Below are positions 10,430 through 29,140 of a stretch of DNA of 64,000 nt, one piece after another. Positions within the stretch are counted from its first letter, which is position 1. Each line of letters opens with the position of its first letter. This DNA is from Aulostomus chinensis (Eukaryota; Chordata; Actinopteri; Syngnathiformes; Aulostomidae). The stretch spans positions 26,049,541 through 26,113,540 of the forward strand of contig JBBMOA010000006.1 in assembly GCA_037954235.1 (NCBI GenBank), written 5' to 3'. The translations under genes and the position numbers were made by a program. The notes beneath the pieces are model-generated. The model was not told the DNA's origin, made no database searches, and worked only from the letters and a program-made list of their open reading frames with translations.

Positions 10430-10990
10430 TAGAAAATAGCTTCCCGGTGGATTAAGAAGCCAAGATGATTAATTCCGTGAACACCTGCTCATTTCAGACT
10501 CCGACGTCTTTGCTCCACTCCCAACACCTCTAATGAATCAGCAATTATACAATAACTTAATATCACAACATTAGAATGCACATCATGGGCTTGCTAGCAA
10601 ACCTTTATCAATAAATGAATATTAGAAAAAGGGCAACGCTTTCCTGAGACAGCATTTTCATCTCTATTAATGTTTTGTACATCTTTTTATCCCCTCCTAC
10701 CCATGTAGCGACAGTACATGAAAATAAAGACAACCACGCACCAGTTGGCTCATACATTGAACAATGAATTGAAACATTGAGCTGAATTATATTAAACAAC
10801 AACGTGTCAGACATGGTTTTGTGTAAATGTTCTCCGAGGTTGCAATGAAACAATCTGATTAAATGCGGTATCAACTTTTAAATGAGGCTTGTCAATTAAT
10901 AATGAGAACATACATTACGTTCTTAATTTGCATCTAAAGCAGTTGGTTTTAGTTATAAAAATACGATAGAACGTCCATTCACCAGCAGAC
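10430..10990. promoter_or_regulatory. Candidate non-coding regulatory element downstream of the gene
   Basis: About 560 bases of complex, repeat-free sequence with many homeodomain-type cores (GATTAATTCC near 10470, TCTATTAATG, CAATTAATAATG near 10895) and a perfect octamer ATTTGCAT at 10926-10933. No frame is open over a useful length. High TAAT and POU site density without repeats is typical of conserved enhancers near developmental genes. Conservation itself was not tested. Confidence 0.35.
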
Positions 10991-11072
10991 CAAAAGAACG
11001 TTAATAGACAGACAATAATTACACAGAGATGGTTTTAGCTTGCAGACTTGCACCAGCGGATGGAGAAAAGAT

Positions 11073-11095
11073 GATGGATGGATGGATGGATGGAG
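11073..11095. repeat. GATG tetranucleotide array
   Basis: Five to six GATG/GGAT units, directly visible. Confidence 0.9.
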
Positions 11096-11164
11096 ATGGT
11101 TGATGGCCTGATTGGGGCTATATATGGCACGCAAGCGCGCGTGCACAAACACACCAGTTTACTT

Positions 11165-11387
11165 AAGAGACTTTTTCATTTTTTCCATTGAGATACCTTA
11201 AGCTCTACTTTTCTAACCTTAGCATAGTCCTAACCCTAACCTTAATCTATACTTAACCTTCACTTTAAACTTTGCCCCTCAAATTAGTATTTAACCAGTT
11301 GGGGAATGGCATGGCTTTTGCCCCCAATTGCACACGTGGTCTCCCATTAACTGGTTGAAAGTCTTGTGTCCCTGAAAGTGGTTTAAG

Positions 11388-11388
<1 letters not shown>
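11165..11388. mobile_element. Degenerate CTAACC-rich dispersed repeat abutting a CA array
   Basis: The segment contains TAACCTTAGC, CCTAACCCTAACCTTAA and ACTTAACCTTCAC blocks. A TGGTCTCCCATTAACTGG block and GAAAGTCTTGTGTCCC then run straight into the CA array at 11389. From memory this order resembles a common fish non-coding repeat that has AACCCTAACC-rich interior and ACAC at its border. The match is by eye only. Confidence 0.4.

Positions 11389-11479
<91 letters not shown>
11389..11479. repeat. CA microsatellite
   Basis: About 45 uninterrupted CA units, one of the two longest pure arrays in the window. Confidence 0.97.
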
Positions 11480-11482
<3 letters not shown>

Positions 11483-14390
11483 CCTCCCACTCCCCAGGCC
11501 CTCTTTGGCTCACCTGCTCTTTATTGGCCATCTGCATGGATGCTTAATGCTAATCAATAACTCCCCTGTGTGCCAGCTCTGAGGTGGAGACGTCAATGCT
11601 ACCTAACAGGGCTAGTGATCAACCTGCATCACTGCTGTCTAGGATACACAAAGACACACATACACACACGCGCTCCCTCCAGGACTCTGTCTGTGTTAGT
11701 CAGGTGTGTTTGTGCATGCTGCTGTACGCAGCGCCTGCTGCGTAGGATTGCAAAGCCTGTTGTGAAAGTGATGCACAGAGAGCTGCAGCGTTGGCAAACA
11801 GCACCAACTGGTTATGTGAAAGACTGTCATGTCACCTGGGAGGGCCTGCTTTGGGAAAGAAAATGAGGGAGAGAGTGGGAAACGGCTGGGGAGTAAATGC
11901 TGATTACACTTCTCACTGAGACGCTGGAGATTTTTTTGGTTTCATCACTGAATAAGTCAAATATTGTGTAAATTAAAAACTGTTATGCTCTTGTGTGTAC
12001 ACACATTATTTAAATGACTAATTACATAAACAATATATTAAGTAATTTCTTTCAAGTTACATAATATCTTTTATAGCTCTCTTGGTGACATATTGTATTA
12101 AGTCATTGGTGACAATGGCTCGAAAAGGATCTGCCAGAAGTGTTGCCACTACTGTTTAATAGATCAAAAGATAAATGTTTTCCATGTTTGAGTGACTGCA
12201 TACAGATCAGAATGGGTTCAAGTGTGTCTCTATTGTTGACTAAACCTCCAGCTGAACTCGGCGCTTTGTGTTTGCTCATGCCAGGGTGCTTGGTTTCCTT
12301 AAACAGTCAGCCAGTTTTATGCCAGGAGAGCCCTGTGGTGACACACTACCTGCCTGTCTGGTTTGGCCGACCTCTTTCACCGCAGTACAATGGGCCGTAC
12401 GGAGGACCAAAACAGACAAAAACAAATAGCTGACTAAAATAATTAAACTAATTGATTAAATAAAATATAAAGTTTTGGAAATTGCTTCAGTATTGTCTCT
12501 CCTCATGTTATTTTACATTGCATTTATTCATTTTTTATGAATGTCCAATTGTTTATTTTATCTCTTTGCATTGTAAACTCCCATACTTTTTTGGCATTTC
12601 ACTATTTTATTTAATTTGTTTGTTGATAGATTTATTTATTAATTTGATATTTTCCCCCTATTTAATCCCCTAACTGTGCCTCTTTCTGCATACGTTTAAT
12701 ATACACGTTCCTTTATGCTCTTTTGCTTCGTTGTGTGAGGTCCACTGATTAAATAGGCCTTACACACTGGTTGCAGTTGGTGTCAAAGATGTTCTAACAT
12801 GTGGCTAATCGGGTGGAGCACCGGGAGTGTCACATGTGATTCTTTTTTTTAAAAATGTCTTACTTTCTTCAGATAAAGCTCCCAGTTCAGACTCAAATAT
12901 GCACTCACAATCTACTGGTCCTCTATCCAAGTGAGTTCTGTTCAGCGCGTGATGGATCAGATCAAGTTGTAAGACAACATTTTTGTACTGCATTGCCATT
13001 TCTTCAAATAATACAATTTCAGAAACACATACATGTGATCCTTAGCTGTGAGATTAGAATGTTTGTAACTCGGCCAACATGTCTAATACTGACCAAAACC
13101 AAGCACCGCCCAACTACACCGCGGGTCAAAATGATCATCACATTTGCAGTCGCTGTCAGCAGCTTTGGCAGATAGGAAGCAGCTTGTTAGCATGACCCTG
13201 CTGGGGGTAGCTGGTGGAAATGGGCATAGCTGCAGTGTTTCAGGTTGAACAGGTGAATTTATCTGGTTTGTTGGCTGATGAAGTGCATCATAACTTTGCG
13301 TTGGAAAAGGGACAAAAATGAACATGTGCGCCTGGGTGTCATGTTTCCGTCACCACTGATTGGAAATGGAGCTGATGGATACCCATGACTACTGCAGAGT
13401 TATTTGACCCCAGAATGAATACCGATCGTACCACTAAAGACAAAAGCCAGATGTTTGTGGGTATTTTGTGCTGAGTGTGAAGGGGGAATCAGTGAGACTG
13501 TTGCTGTTAAGAATTAAAAAAAAAAAAAGCATTAGTTTCGAAGCAAACCAGCAGATGAAATAACTGGCATGTGTGATGCAGGCTGGAGCTAGAAAGAAGA
13601 GTTATCCTGTTTGCTGAACATGCCTGCTGCTTAGCCACAGCCATATGGGACACAGCGACAAAGGGGCCTTGGGATATTGGCTCCAGTCAAGATGTATGGT
13701 GCTGGACCTTTTTCCTTCAATGGGCTCCTCGGCATGGCAGCTATACTGGGAGGGGGAGCACTGTGTGGTCGCTTGAGAACTTGTGTGTTTCCCAGCCAAC
13801 GCGCATCTAAAGAATAACAATTTCACAAGCCATGAAGACCATCCATGGAGCCATGGGGGTCGTGTCCAGAAAGCTCGGCCAAACACTCTCCTCTCATGCA
13901 GCTTTCTATGTACTCCTATTAATACATCTCCTATTTGTATAGAGGCGATATGCATCTTTGGGAAAATACCACAATGTTGACATAAGAGCACCCTCTACAC
14001 CCCCCCCCCCCCAGGACCCCCTCCCCTCACTCCCTCAAACACTTTCTACCCCTTGTTGAACCTTTGAGAAAACGAGAGAAAGCGAGAGAGAGGGAAAGAG
14101 AAATGGAAGGAGACTGGGAGTAAAAGAAGTGTCTTTTAGAGGCCTCCACGGTCTTTAAGCCACTATGGTATCCACCAGAGCCCTCACATACACTCGGCCT
14201 CTAAAGGGCTTTTGTCCTGTAAAGAGGGGGCTTGGCTAAATTGGGGGTGCTTGTGGATTGGCGGGTGGGATTGGGCTTGGTGTAGTATATTTGGCTCCCA
14301 CGTCTCCATCACAGGAATGGTGAACTTTTTTCTAAGCTACGGAATTGAGAGGTGGGGTGTGGAGTGGCAAAAGGGGCTCATTTTTTGGGG

Positions 14391-14420
14391 TGGTGGTGGT
14401 GGTGGTGGTGGTGGGGGGGG
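14391..14420. repeat. TGG trinucleotide array with G run
   Basis: Seven or eight GGT units ending in eight G residues. Several closely spaced G runs make G-quadruplex formation possible on the plus strand. Confidence 0.9.
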
Positions 14421-15374
14421 TTTGGAAATCTTCCAAACAGTGCCTTTTTGCTTTCAAAGAAAGCCCACTTGTGTAAATGTGCTCTTTGTCCCTTGGCCTA
14501 TTGTTTGAATAGTATTGTGAACTTCTTGTGAGAAGCTCACAGGGGCCTGGGGGGCCTGCGGGGCCAAAGAGGGACCAAGGGGGCCTCTGCCTGAATGACT
14601 TGGAGCTAGGACAACAGTCTTGCGGGAAGACCAAGGTATGATTAAGGAATGTACATTCACGAGTACACACACATTAGGCATCTGCACACATACATAAGAC
14701 ATATGAATATCATTTTGGAGTTTAGCAAACCACAAATATAAGAGAGGTAAAATGATTTGACTCTGTTTCCTGCCACCAATCTAAAGTTAATGAAGTAAAT
14801 GTTAACAGAGCTTATCCCATTGTAGAGCCCTCTTTGCTGATAGAAACAATATGAAAACAGCAGGCCTCCTTCCTCCTATAAAGGGATTTCCTGATGGAGC
14901 CGAATGTCTGGAGTCCCTCGCCGAAGCCAATTCATGACTTCCATCTGTCCTCACTCTCACAAGATGCTGGCAGGTGGAAAAGAAGCCGTAGCATCTGCAT
15001 GTTGGGGCCATTTATCTTGCATTTTACAGAGTCAATGATGGGCTGTCGGTCGGTCAAGTCAAATGTTTAGCCATGTTGTAAAATCATAGAGTTCAAATAT
15101 ATTAAAAACACTGATGCCTGAAAATGTCATTCTTTTCAAACTGGCTAAGCTGCAACAGAGCGGATGAATAATAGTGTATGCTTCATTCTCAGAGTAAATA
15201 TTGCTTATATTCTTAATTTGACTCTTACACGTGTTAATATGCAGTTTAAAATTTTATGGCCATAATGATACAATATTGTAGCAGCAGGTGCATGTAGTTA
15301 CACAGACCAGAAGCAGACTTAAATTCAAATCCAATGAGGATAATCCAGTGAGGATAAAGTAAGGCCTAGTAAAT

Positions 15375-15392
15375 CCCCCCCCCCCCCCCCCC
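15375..15392. repeat. Poly-C run, 18 bases
   Basis: Uninterrupted C homopolymer, among the longest G/C runs here. Confidence 0.95.
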
Positions 15393-16511
15393 ACACCGTC
15401 AGGACGGTCTACCTCTGTAGTTTCTGTTACTCTGTCTTGTGTGTTTGTCTTCAGTAAATCCACATCCCCACCGTATGGCCCAACCGAGTATTCTCTGAGC
15501 TCTCCTCCGCTGCTATCCACAGAAATCTTGTGAGCTCTCTTTCCTCTGGACCCCCCCAGAGCGGCACACATGCTTTCTGCTGGAAGGTGATTGAGCATGG
15601 CACCCTGCTCCAGCTCTGTCCTGCTTTGTCTGGGGACGTGTGCCTGTGTCAGGAACCACAATTAGTGGGGCGCGTCCCCTACCATTAATCACAGACTAGT
15701 CCTGGATCTCAAGCTCAGACTGAGTGGCCTGCAGACGCCTGTTGACAACTTGTTCAGCATCAGCATCTGCATGTAGATCCACGCTACACGGAGAGCATTA
15801 AGCAGGTTTATGAAGTCGTGGTCACGTTAGGAGCTCTGACTGTTATTCATCACTCACTGTATCCATGAGTGTCGCCAAGATGCAGTCAAATATTAACACA
15901 TCTGTATTTTTTTGTCAGTTTTCACTTGCAGATTGATGCTAAAGGTAACAGATAGATTTTCACTTTTTTGCCCCATCAGAGATCCGTCTTGGTCCAGCAA
16001 TTAGAGAACTGAATGATTGGCTTGAACAGAATTTATTTGGTTAACAGGATCAACAAATTGTATTAAGTTGGTTAAAAGCCAAATTGTTTTCTTCTCTTTT
16101 ATTCTGAAATCTGCGACAGAAAACTTTTGAGTAATGTAGCACATCACAGCTTTGCAGCCATTTTTCAGAATTCACCACAGACAGAGGGCAAATACGAGCC
16201 CTACCTCATGAGGGAAAACACACTCTCATTTTCCTTTCCACGCAGAGTTTTCAGATCGATACAGTGGCAGGATGTTAAATATTTGTCATCAGACGATCAC
16301 ACATTGATGAAACAAATCAATGAATGATAGGACAGAATGAGACGAGGTATGCTTGCTCACCCAGGTCCTCGGGGATGGGGAGGGAGGAGAGAGAGGAAGA
16401 CTGCAGGAGGAGGGTAGAGATTTGCAGCTCATATGGGGGTAAGGATTTTTCTCTTGGGGACTATTTTTTTGTGGATAGGGACATCCATGAAGAAAATGAT
16501 GAGGGGACGTG

Positions 16512-16513
<2 letters not shown>

Positions 16514-16551
<38 letters not shown>
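16514..16551. repeat. GT microsatellite
   Basis: About 19 uninterrupted TG units. Confidence 0.97.
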
Positions 16552-16556
<5 letters not shown>

Positions 16557-16793
16557 GAGATGCTTCAGTCAAATTGGACTCTTTGTTTGTCATCTGTTAA
16601 CCTGGCAGTGTGTTCGCCTACACTCGCATGCTTATATGCCCATATGCATGAATATCACACATAATGCTCACAAACATATGAATGTAGTGACGCACGGACA
16701 CACTTTATCTCTGTTTCACATGCTCATAGACACACTCTGTATGCCTCCCTTTCTCTCACTGTCTTTATTTAATGCATAATGAATTTTGTGCCT

Positions 16794-16795
<2 letters not shown>

Positions 16796-16856
<61 letters not shown>
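16796..16856. repeat. CT microsatellite
   Basis: About 30 uninterrupted CT units. A pure polypyrimidine mirror repeat of this length can adopt H-DNA in supercoiled DNA. Confidence 0.97.
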
Positions 16857-16858
<2 letters not shown>

Positions 16859-17139
16859 TCCTCGTGCTTTATAATAACAGAAGAATGAAAAGCAGCCAGA
16901 TGGTAGCTAGGGCCTAATATAAAATCAATACGCTGCCTCCAAGACAACTGAAAGGGGGAGACTTGGTGAAAAAGAACATTCAAACACCATGAATGCCAAA
17001 ATAGAGTTCTTTGGTCTTTTTTCCCTTCCAACCTCTGTCTTTCTCTCCCTCTCTCTCTGCATCAGTGTGCTTCATCCACATCTTTGAGGAGACCATCTCC
17101 ACCAGCTGCTTCACAAGGCACCTCTAGGGAAAGCATGCG

Positions 17140-17141
<2 letters not shown>

Positions 17142-17172
<31 letters not shown>

Positions 17173-17180
17173 TGTGTGTC
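17142..17180. repeat. GT microsatellite
   Basis: About 18 TG units with one AG interruption. Confidence 0.92.
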
Positions 17181-17239
17181 ACTGCAAGCACACACATGAA
17201 TGTCAGGACATCTCATTGGGCCACAAATTGAGAGAGAGG

Positions 17240-17276
17240 ATGAGGAGGAGTTGGAGGAGGAGGAGGAGGAGGAGGG
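17240..17276. repeat. GGA trinucleotide array
   Basis: About eleven GGA units with one TT interruption. It is purine-only on the plus strand after 17254. Confidence 0.92.
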
Positions 17277-17639
17277 CAAGGTAGAGATAGCCTTTGAAGA
17301 GAGAGCGGACTGAGGGCCATTGAGAAGTCATTAGGCTAATGATAATTGGCGCGGTGAATAAGCAAAGAGAGAAAAGGGGGAAGAATGTTTGAGTGTGTGT
17401 GTGTGGGGGGGGTAACAGATGCAAAAAGGTGATATGTTAGAAGTTAATTTGATTGACACCCACATGTTGGATGGTGTTATGAATGAACTGGCAAAGTTGG
17501 GATTCTTTTAATGTGTCTTAGCGAATTTCATGTGACTGCAATATAGAGCAAGAGAGAGTGTGAGAGTGTGTGTGTGTGTGAGTGTGTGTGTGAGTGTGTT
17601 AGCAGCTCCACTGTGTGTATGAGGAGCAGTAAAGTCTGT

Positions 17640-17880
17640 CCCCTGGTGACTGGGCCTGCTTGCTGGGTGACAGATAGCCCAGGGAGAGAGGGGACACCGG
17701 GCTGTTTAGCTGATAATTAAGGGGGTTTTATCTTAATTTGAGCTGTTACTCCCTATCCTCTGCTGTGATTTATGAGGCGCTGGCCCACCACTGCTCCCTG
17801 CTCTGCCCCTTAACACCAGCAACAAGACAAAGAAACCTCATCCTGCTGTGCACATAGAACACACATTCAAACAAGTAGGT
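17640..17880. promoter_or_regulatory. Candidate regulatory element with inverted AATTAAG arms
   Basis: Repeat-free sequence. An imperfect inverted repeat is visible: AGCTGATAATTAAG at 17708-17721 and CTTAATTTGAGCT at 17732-17744 around a 10-base GGGGTTTTAT spacer. Each arm contains an ATTAA homeodomain-type core. Open frames are absent. The call rests on motif pattern only. Confidence 0.33.
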
Positions 17881-18827
17881 GCACATTATCATCACGCAGA
17901 GGTTTTGACACACAAAGTGATAATTACACAATGCCCAAGGAATGAATTAGCACATTAACTCTGAAAGGAGAGCAAGTGCACAGTATCAGCGAACTGTTTG
18001 ATTGATATCTGCCTGCAGTGGTGCCACGGCTCGCACTCATGGCCTTGATTCTCCTCAGCCGGGCTCTGCCGGTAATGAATCATATGAGAAAAAGAGCTGA
18101 AGCTTTAACTTCTCGAGAGCAGAGAGGGATTGGGTTCCTGTGAGGTGGAGTGACCGCAGGCAAGAGTTAACTCGATCTTCAACTGGGTGGGGTTCAGGGT
18201 GAAGAGGAGGCACGGTAGAGGCGTGGGGGTGGAGGTGGTGAGGGAGACAGGCAAACAATGTGAGCCACTGTTCTGAACCTATCACCCCCTGGGGTTAGAG
18301 GAGAAGACATGCTAGTGCAACCTCATCTCCTCCTGTTGCCTCTCAGATAAAGGCCGGGGATTTCTCCAGTGCCCCAGCTCGGATGTTGTTTTTAACCAGA
18401 TTCTGGGCAGGTCTTTTGGCCAGGAGCATCTTATGCTGCACGGTAAAAATCCCACAGGTATTTTGCTGGAGGGAGGGACCTTCACACTTCTGTCAAAATG
18501 GCAAAAAAGTGTGTGTGCACTCTGGTGGGTGTGTGAGCCAAGATGACATTCTCTCAGCGTTTTTTTCTCATCTAAACTTTTCCAGTTGATCTGCATTCAG
18601 GAGATATTTCTATTGGGTAGTAACAACACTCACAGTCACTCATAGACTTTGCTGTGCAACTTAATTACTCTGCAGTCTCCACAACAAGTTTGACAAAATA
18701 GAAACCCAGAACATCCAAGAGGAGGAATTTCTGTGTGACGAAAGTCAAAGATGTTCCCCTTCCCAAAGAACAACAGCTCAACAAACCTGCCGAAAATGTA
18801 ATGAAAAGTCCACTTTAGTTTGAGGGA

Positions 18828-25089
<6,262 letters not shown>

Positions 25090-25098
25090 GTGTGTGTG

Positions 25099-25168
<70 letters not shown>

Positions 25169-25172
25169 TGTA
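25090..25172. repeat. GT microsatellite
   Basis: About 38 TG units with a TTTT interruption near 25100 and a TA interruption near 25162. Confidence 0.97.
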
Positions 25173-25472
25173 TAGTGTGAAGTTATTTGATTTCCCCAAA
25201 CATGCAGGCTTGGGGAAATCAGTGGAGGGGTAGAACAAAATGTCAAAAATTGGAGGAAAGAGCATGTTGTCGTGCTATTTTTTTTTATGTCTTTCTTTCC
25301 ATGGCTGGCCTGTGGAGAAAGTTTCTGGCGGCGGCGGTGAAGGCCTCCAGTTTCTGAGTGGTGGGGGTGGTATTTCTATCTTTTTCCTCTGTCTCCCAAT
25401 GGAATGAGCTGAAGGACATGTCACCACAACAGGGCACTGGATAAGACAAGCCCACATCTCTCTCCTCCTCCC

Positions 25473-25474
<2 letters not shown>

Positions 25475-25564
<90 letters not shown>
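25475..25564. repeat. CA microsatellite
   Basis: About 45 uninterrupted AC units. With 11389-11479 it is one of the longest pure arrays and probably polymorphic. Confidence 0.97.
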
Positions 25565-25571
<7 letters not shown>

Positions 25572-25604
25572 TTATTCTGTCCCCGCAAACAGAAACACAT
25601 AAAC

Positions 25605-25715
25605 AAACTCAATTAGCTAATGACACTGGCCCGGCCATTGGGTGGTCCTAATTAAAGTTTACTGGCTGCCTGATGTCGGCTCTCAGGCAGTGATTAATAA
25701 CCAGCCCCCTACCAG
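25605..25715. promoter_or_regulatory. Candidate short conserved element
   Basis: Repeat-free block between a CA array and plain sequence. It carries CAATTAGCTAATGA near 25610, CCTAATTAAAG near 25648 and GTGATTAATAACC near 25690. Three homeodomain-type cores lie within 90 bases, with a balanced base mix. Conservation not tested. Confidence 0.33.
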
Positions 25716-27048
25716 CACACTCTCACAAACATATATAAACTGTAAGCATAGTGGCGAGGTAGTGGTACTTTTTTCATATTATGATATTACCATTTCAGGC
25801 TACCATGAGTCAACATGAGCCAGTTGGCCAAAAAACAAACCTGTTTTTTTTTTAAATAGTTGACAAGGATTCCTGAGAGCTAGAAGCTGTGATATGATCA
25901 TTAAATCCTCTGTGCTGTGAAACAGATTAGAGCCTGAGGGGACGACGGTGGAACAGTACGAGGCTCCGTCCAAACGCTGTGTATGAACAGGCCCTGTGGA
26001 GCACTCCTCCGGAAAGGCTGCTGTTTAGCTTGCAAAGGGTTAACATATGTTGGGCTTGCAGACTCCCTGCGTGTGACGCACTGTCTCGATGAGGGAAAGT
26101 CTAACAGGAAAGGCAGTCTAAAAAAGGTCCCTGTGCATCGAGGGCCCAAGGTACGTTTTCTTTGGCCCTCTCCTCACATTTTTTACACTTGTTTTTCCAA
26201 TTTGCTTAACTACAGTTCAATGGTTTTTGGATTTGCAGATTGCTGCATGGTTCCTCTTTTAATTCCGGTGGTGGAAGAAGCTTCGTCTTTAGTGCTATTG
26301 TGGGGCTCGTTCTGATTTTTTTTTAATCTGCGTTTTTTGGCGTGAGTCCCATTTGCCTGCCTCTGGCCCTGCTCACCCTCTGCCACTCTTGTGTCCTTGT
26401 TGCCCAGAAGTTCACCCTGCTGTTGGTGCACAATCCCTCTAAGCCGCTCAGAGATTTCTGCTGATAAAATGGCATTGCACCTGACCCACAGGCTCAATGT
26501 GTTTGTGTGTGTTTTTGTGAGTGAATGAGGTCAGTTGGGAGGGTGGACACAGCAGTGACAAGGCTTCATATGTTAATATGCTGCACATGTGGCTCGGGCA
26601 TTGGAGGGCTGCGGTGGTCAGAATGACCCCCTACCCATTTCCACCCCATCCCATTCATCCCCAATGAATGTGGCTCTCCATTCACGCTGCTTTCACAGAG
26701 GAGGGAGGGATGGAGGGATGGAGGGGAGAGGGGGAGTGAGAGAGGGAGGAGGGATGGTGGTCTCAGAGGGAGAGAGGTGGTCTTTCTCTTCTCCCTGGCT
26801 CAGAGAGAAGGAAAAACAATTGGTGTGCAAATGGATGCCTCTCCCTTATTCCTGGATGACTTGCCCCATCCCCCCCTCTTTCCTTCCCATCCCCTCATTC
26901 CAACCTCTTCCTCCATCCCTCCTTTTTGGGGTCTCAGGATTCTTAGCAGAGAGGCAGAGAAGAGGCCTATTGGATGTGCATCTGTGTAAAATCTGAATAA
27001 ATAAAAAGCGGAGGGTGTATCATGTGGGTGTGTGTTTATACTGTTTGC

Positions 27049-27052
<4 letters not shown>
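25716..27052. other. Intergenic stretch without supported genes
   Basis: Complex non-coding sequence. 26690-26780 is GGGA-rich and 26850-26935 is C/T-rich. The 135-residue open frame over 26589-26996 is low-complexity-driven and not supported. Confidence 0.45.

Positions 27053-27091
<39 letters not shown>
27053..27091. repeat. GT microsatellite
   Basis: About 19 uninterrupted TG units. Confidence 0.97.
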
Positions 27092-27092
<1 letters not shown>

Positions 27093-27699
27093 ACGCTTGT
27101 CTGTGTGCTAGCTAGCCTGTCAAAGGAGAAAGGCCCCCAGTGTCCTCTGTAATTTTCATAGGTCAGAACTGACAATAGCCACTTTGATAGGGAAGCTGTG
27201 GAGATGTAAATCAGCCAATGGAGGGAGACAAAACAACTGTCCTCCCACTGGCCCCCAAACCTTTCCAAAAAGGGGAATTTAGATTTAAAAGAGTGAGTAA
27301 GGGAGCAGGAGAAGAGAAAGAGCAAGAAAGACAACCCTCTTGCCTCTAAGTTGACGAGCAGCAAAGGTTGCGGTGCTAAATGAACTATTTTAAGCAGTCT
27401 GCCTCATTCCTGGGAAAGTTTGGAGCATCTTCTCTATTGCCTGGCACCTGGAGTGGGTCGCCCAGAAACAGGACAATAGCAATGAGGTTGGTTGGTCGTC
27501 GGAGCATGGTCCTGCTTGGCTCCAGACGTGGACACGCTCCAGGCCTTCTCTAATCCCATCACTACAGCAGCCCTGGGGCTGAAAAGACCCTCTGGAGAGG
27601 GCGGGAAAGCCTCCAGCAGCAGTCACATTTAGAATATGCCCCTGTAGAATATGTAAATAAGCCTATATGAGAACTTCTATAAAAAGAAAGACTACAAGG

Positions 27700-27741
<42 letters not shown>
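27700..27741. repeat. GT microsatellite
   Basis: About 21 uninterrupted TG units. Confidence 0.97.
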
Positions 27742-27743
<2 letters not shown>

Positions 27744-28729
27744 CTGTGTTTGTGTGCACGAAACTGAATGATTTAAGTTTGTTGAGATGCATTTAACTGG
27801 ATCAGGAAAGACGCAGGAACAAACTTCAAGAGATTAAATAAACACGTGTATAATTTGATAAATGCAGATTAAAGTCATAAAGATGCCACAAATAATGGAT
27901 GTGTGCCCACGAGCCCTGTAGGCACGGTACAGTGGAATGTGCCCAATTTCTAAAGAAGGATGACAAATTGCTTGTACATGTATGACTTTGGTTCAGGACA
28001 TGAATGGGCTTGAGGGAGGCCCGACAACCGCAGTGAGTAGTAGGTTAAAGAGGCATGCTTGTGTACATGTCTTCATACCACATAGGTTTTTCACGAAAAG
28101 ACTGAGAGGCGCATCAGTTGCAAACATGGCTCCATTAACGGTTGTGGTCACTGAGTGTGTGTACGTAGGTTTTTTTTTGTGGAGTGAGAGCTGCAGGGCT
28201 GTGTGGAAGCCTCCGAGTGTGAATGAGCAGTGAGGCGGTCAGGCAGACAGACAGTGGTCAGAGATAAGCAGATGAAAGCCCCGGGGATGGCTGGTGGGAG
28301 AGAGATTGATCCATCAAAGTCTACAGACAGCCTATGTGACATTTGATGCCAAACTCTCGCAAAAAAAAAGCAAAAAAAAAAGCAAATTGATGGTTAAAGG
28401 ATTTATACAGAAAAATGTGGAGGCAACACTGAAAAATAAACCTTTGCAGCAATTCGGAGTTCGATTCCACTTATTTACACACAAATCTCACTTAAATCAA
28501 ATCAGGCCTTTCACGTTTAACATTTCAAGCTTAATCATGAGTGTTTTTCTATGCTATTAAAACCTGTTTTTATGAACTTTTAGCTACCTTCATGTGGATG
28601 TTTTGGGGCAAAACATGCTTAAAGGAATTCCTGGACTTTTTAAACAGTGGTTTTACTTCGAATATATTCCATGAGTTTGGGGAAAAAGAACCCCTCTGAA
28701 ATCCCAAGCCAATTTAAAAACACACATTA

Positions 28730-29140
28730 GTAATGTATCAGAATTCGGAGCACTTGTTGGCATAAAAAGAAATACAGGCAATTAGGCTTCTTCTCATCGT
28801 GTAGTTGTTGGGAACTTGACTGTTTACTGTTTGCATGCAGCAGCCCAGGCTGAAAACCACAAGTGGAAATTTCTATCCGATAATGAACTGAATTCACCTC
28901 CAGTAGGTGCCAAACAGCCTGAGGGTTCAGAGCAGTCAAGTAACGGCAACTCCTGGATGTACAGTGCTGCTGATAACAAGTTAAAATCATCCTGGAAAAG
29001 GGCAACATACCTCAACATAATGAATATCAGCATTGCGTGAATACTTCCAAGAAACCGTTCTATGCAACTATAATTCCATCTTTATGATAAAACACTTCAT
29101 GAGCTGCAGTAAAATGTTGATTTCAGCCATCGGGCATTGT
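28730..29140. promoter_or_regulatory. Candidate regulatory element
   Basis: About 400 bases of repeat-free, base-balanced sequence with an octamer-like TTTGCATGC at 28830-28838, CAATTAGG near 28780 and ATAATGAAC near 28881. Both strands are open for about 70 codons across 28816-29040. An acceptor-like GCATGCAG sits at 28833-28840, so an exon cannot be fully excluded. I prefer a non-coding element because both strands are equally open and no donor is convincing. Confidence 0.3.

Larger units (their letters stand above)
11480..16513. other. Intergenic stretch without supported genes
   Basis: No coding exon is supported. A Gly-Gly-Thr-like TGG array lies at 14391-14420, C runs at 14000-14012 and 15375-15392, and GA-rich sequence at 14070-14115. 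AT-rich sequence fills 11930-12850. A minus-strand frame at 15254-15661 has plausible composition but a poor acceptor. The block at 11490-11600 with TTAATGCTAATCAATAAC could be a small regulatory element; evidence is weak. Confidence 0.5.

Noticed and set aside
11229..11246. TAACCCTAACC block as an interstitial telomere repeat
   Set aside because: Only two CCCTAA-like units, embedded in a diverged CTAACC-rich dispersed repeat.
13602..13991. 129-codon minus-strand frame
   Set aside because: No domain, no splice signals that fit; composition compatible with chance.
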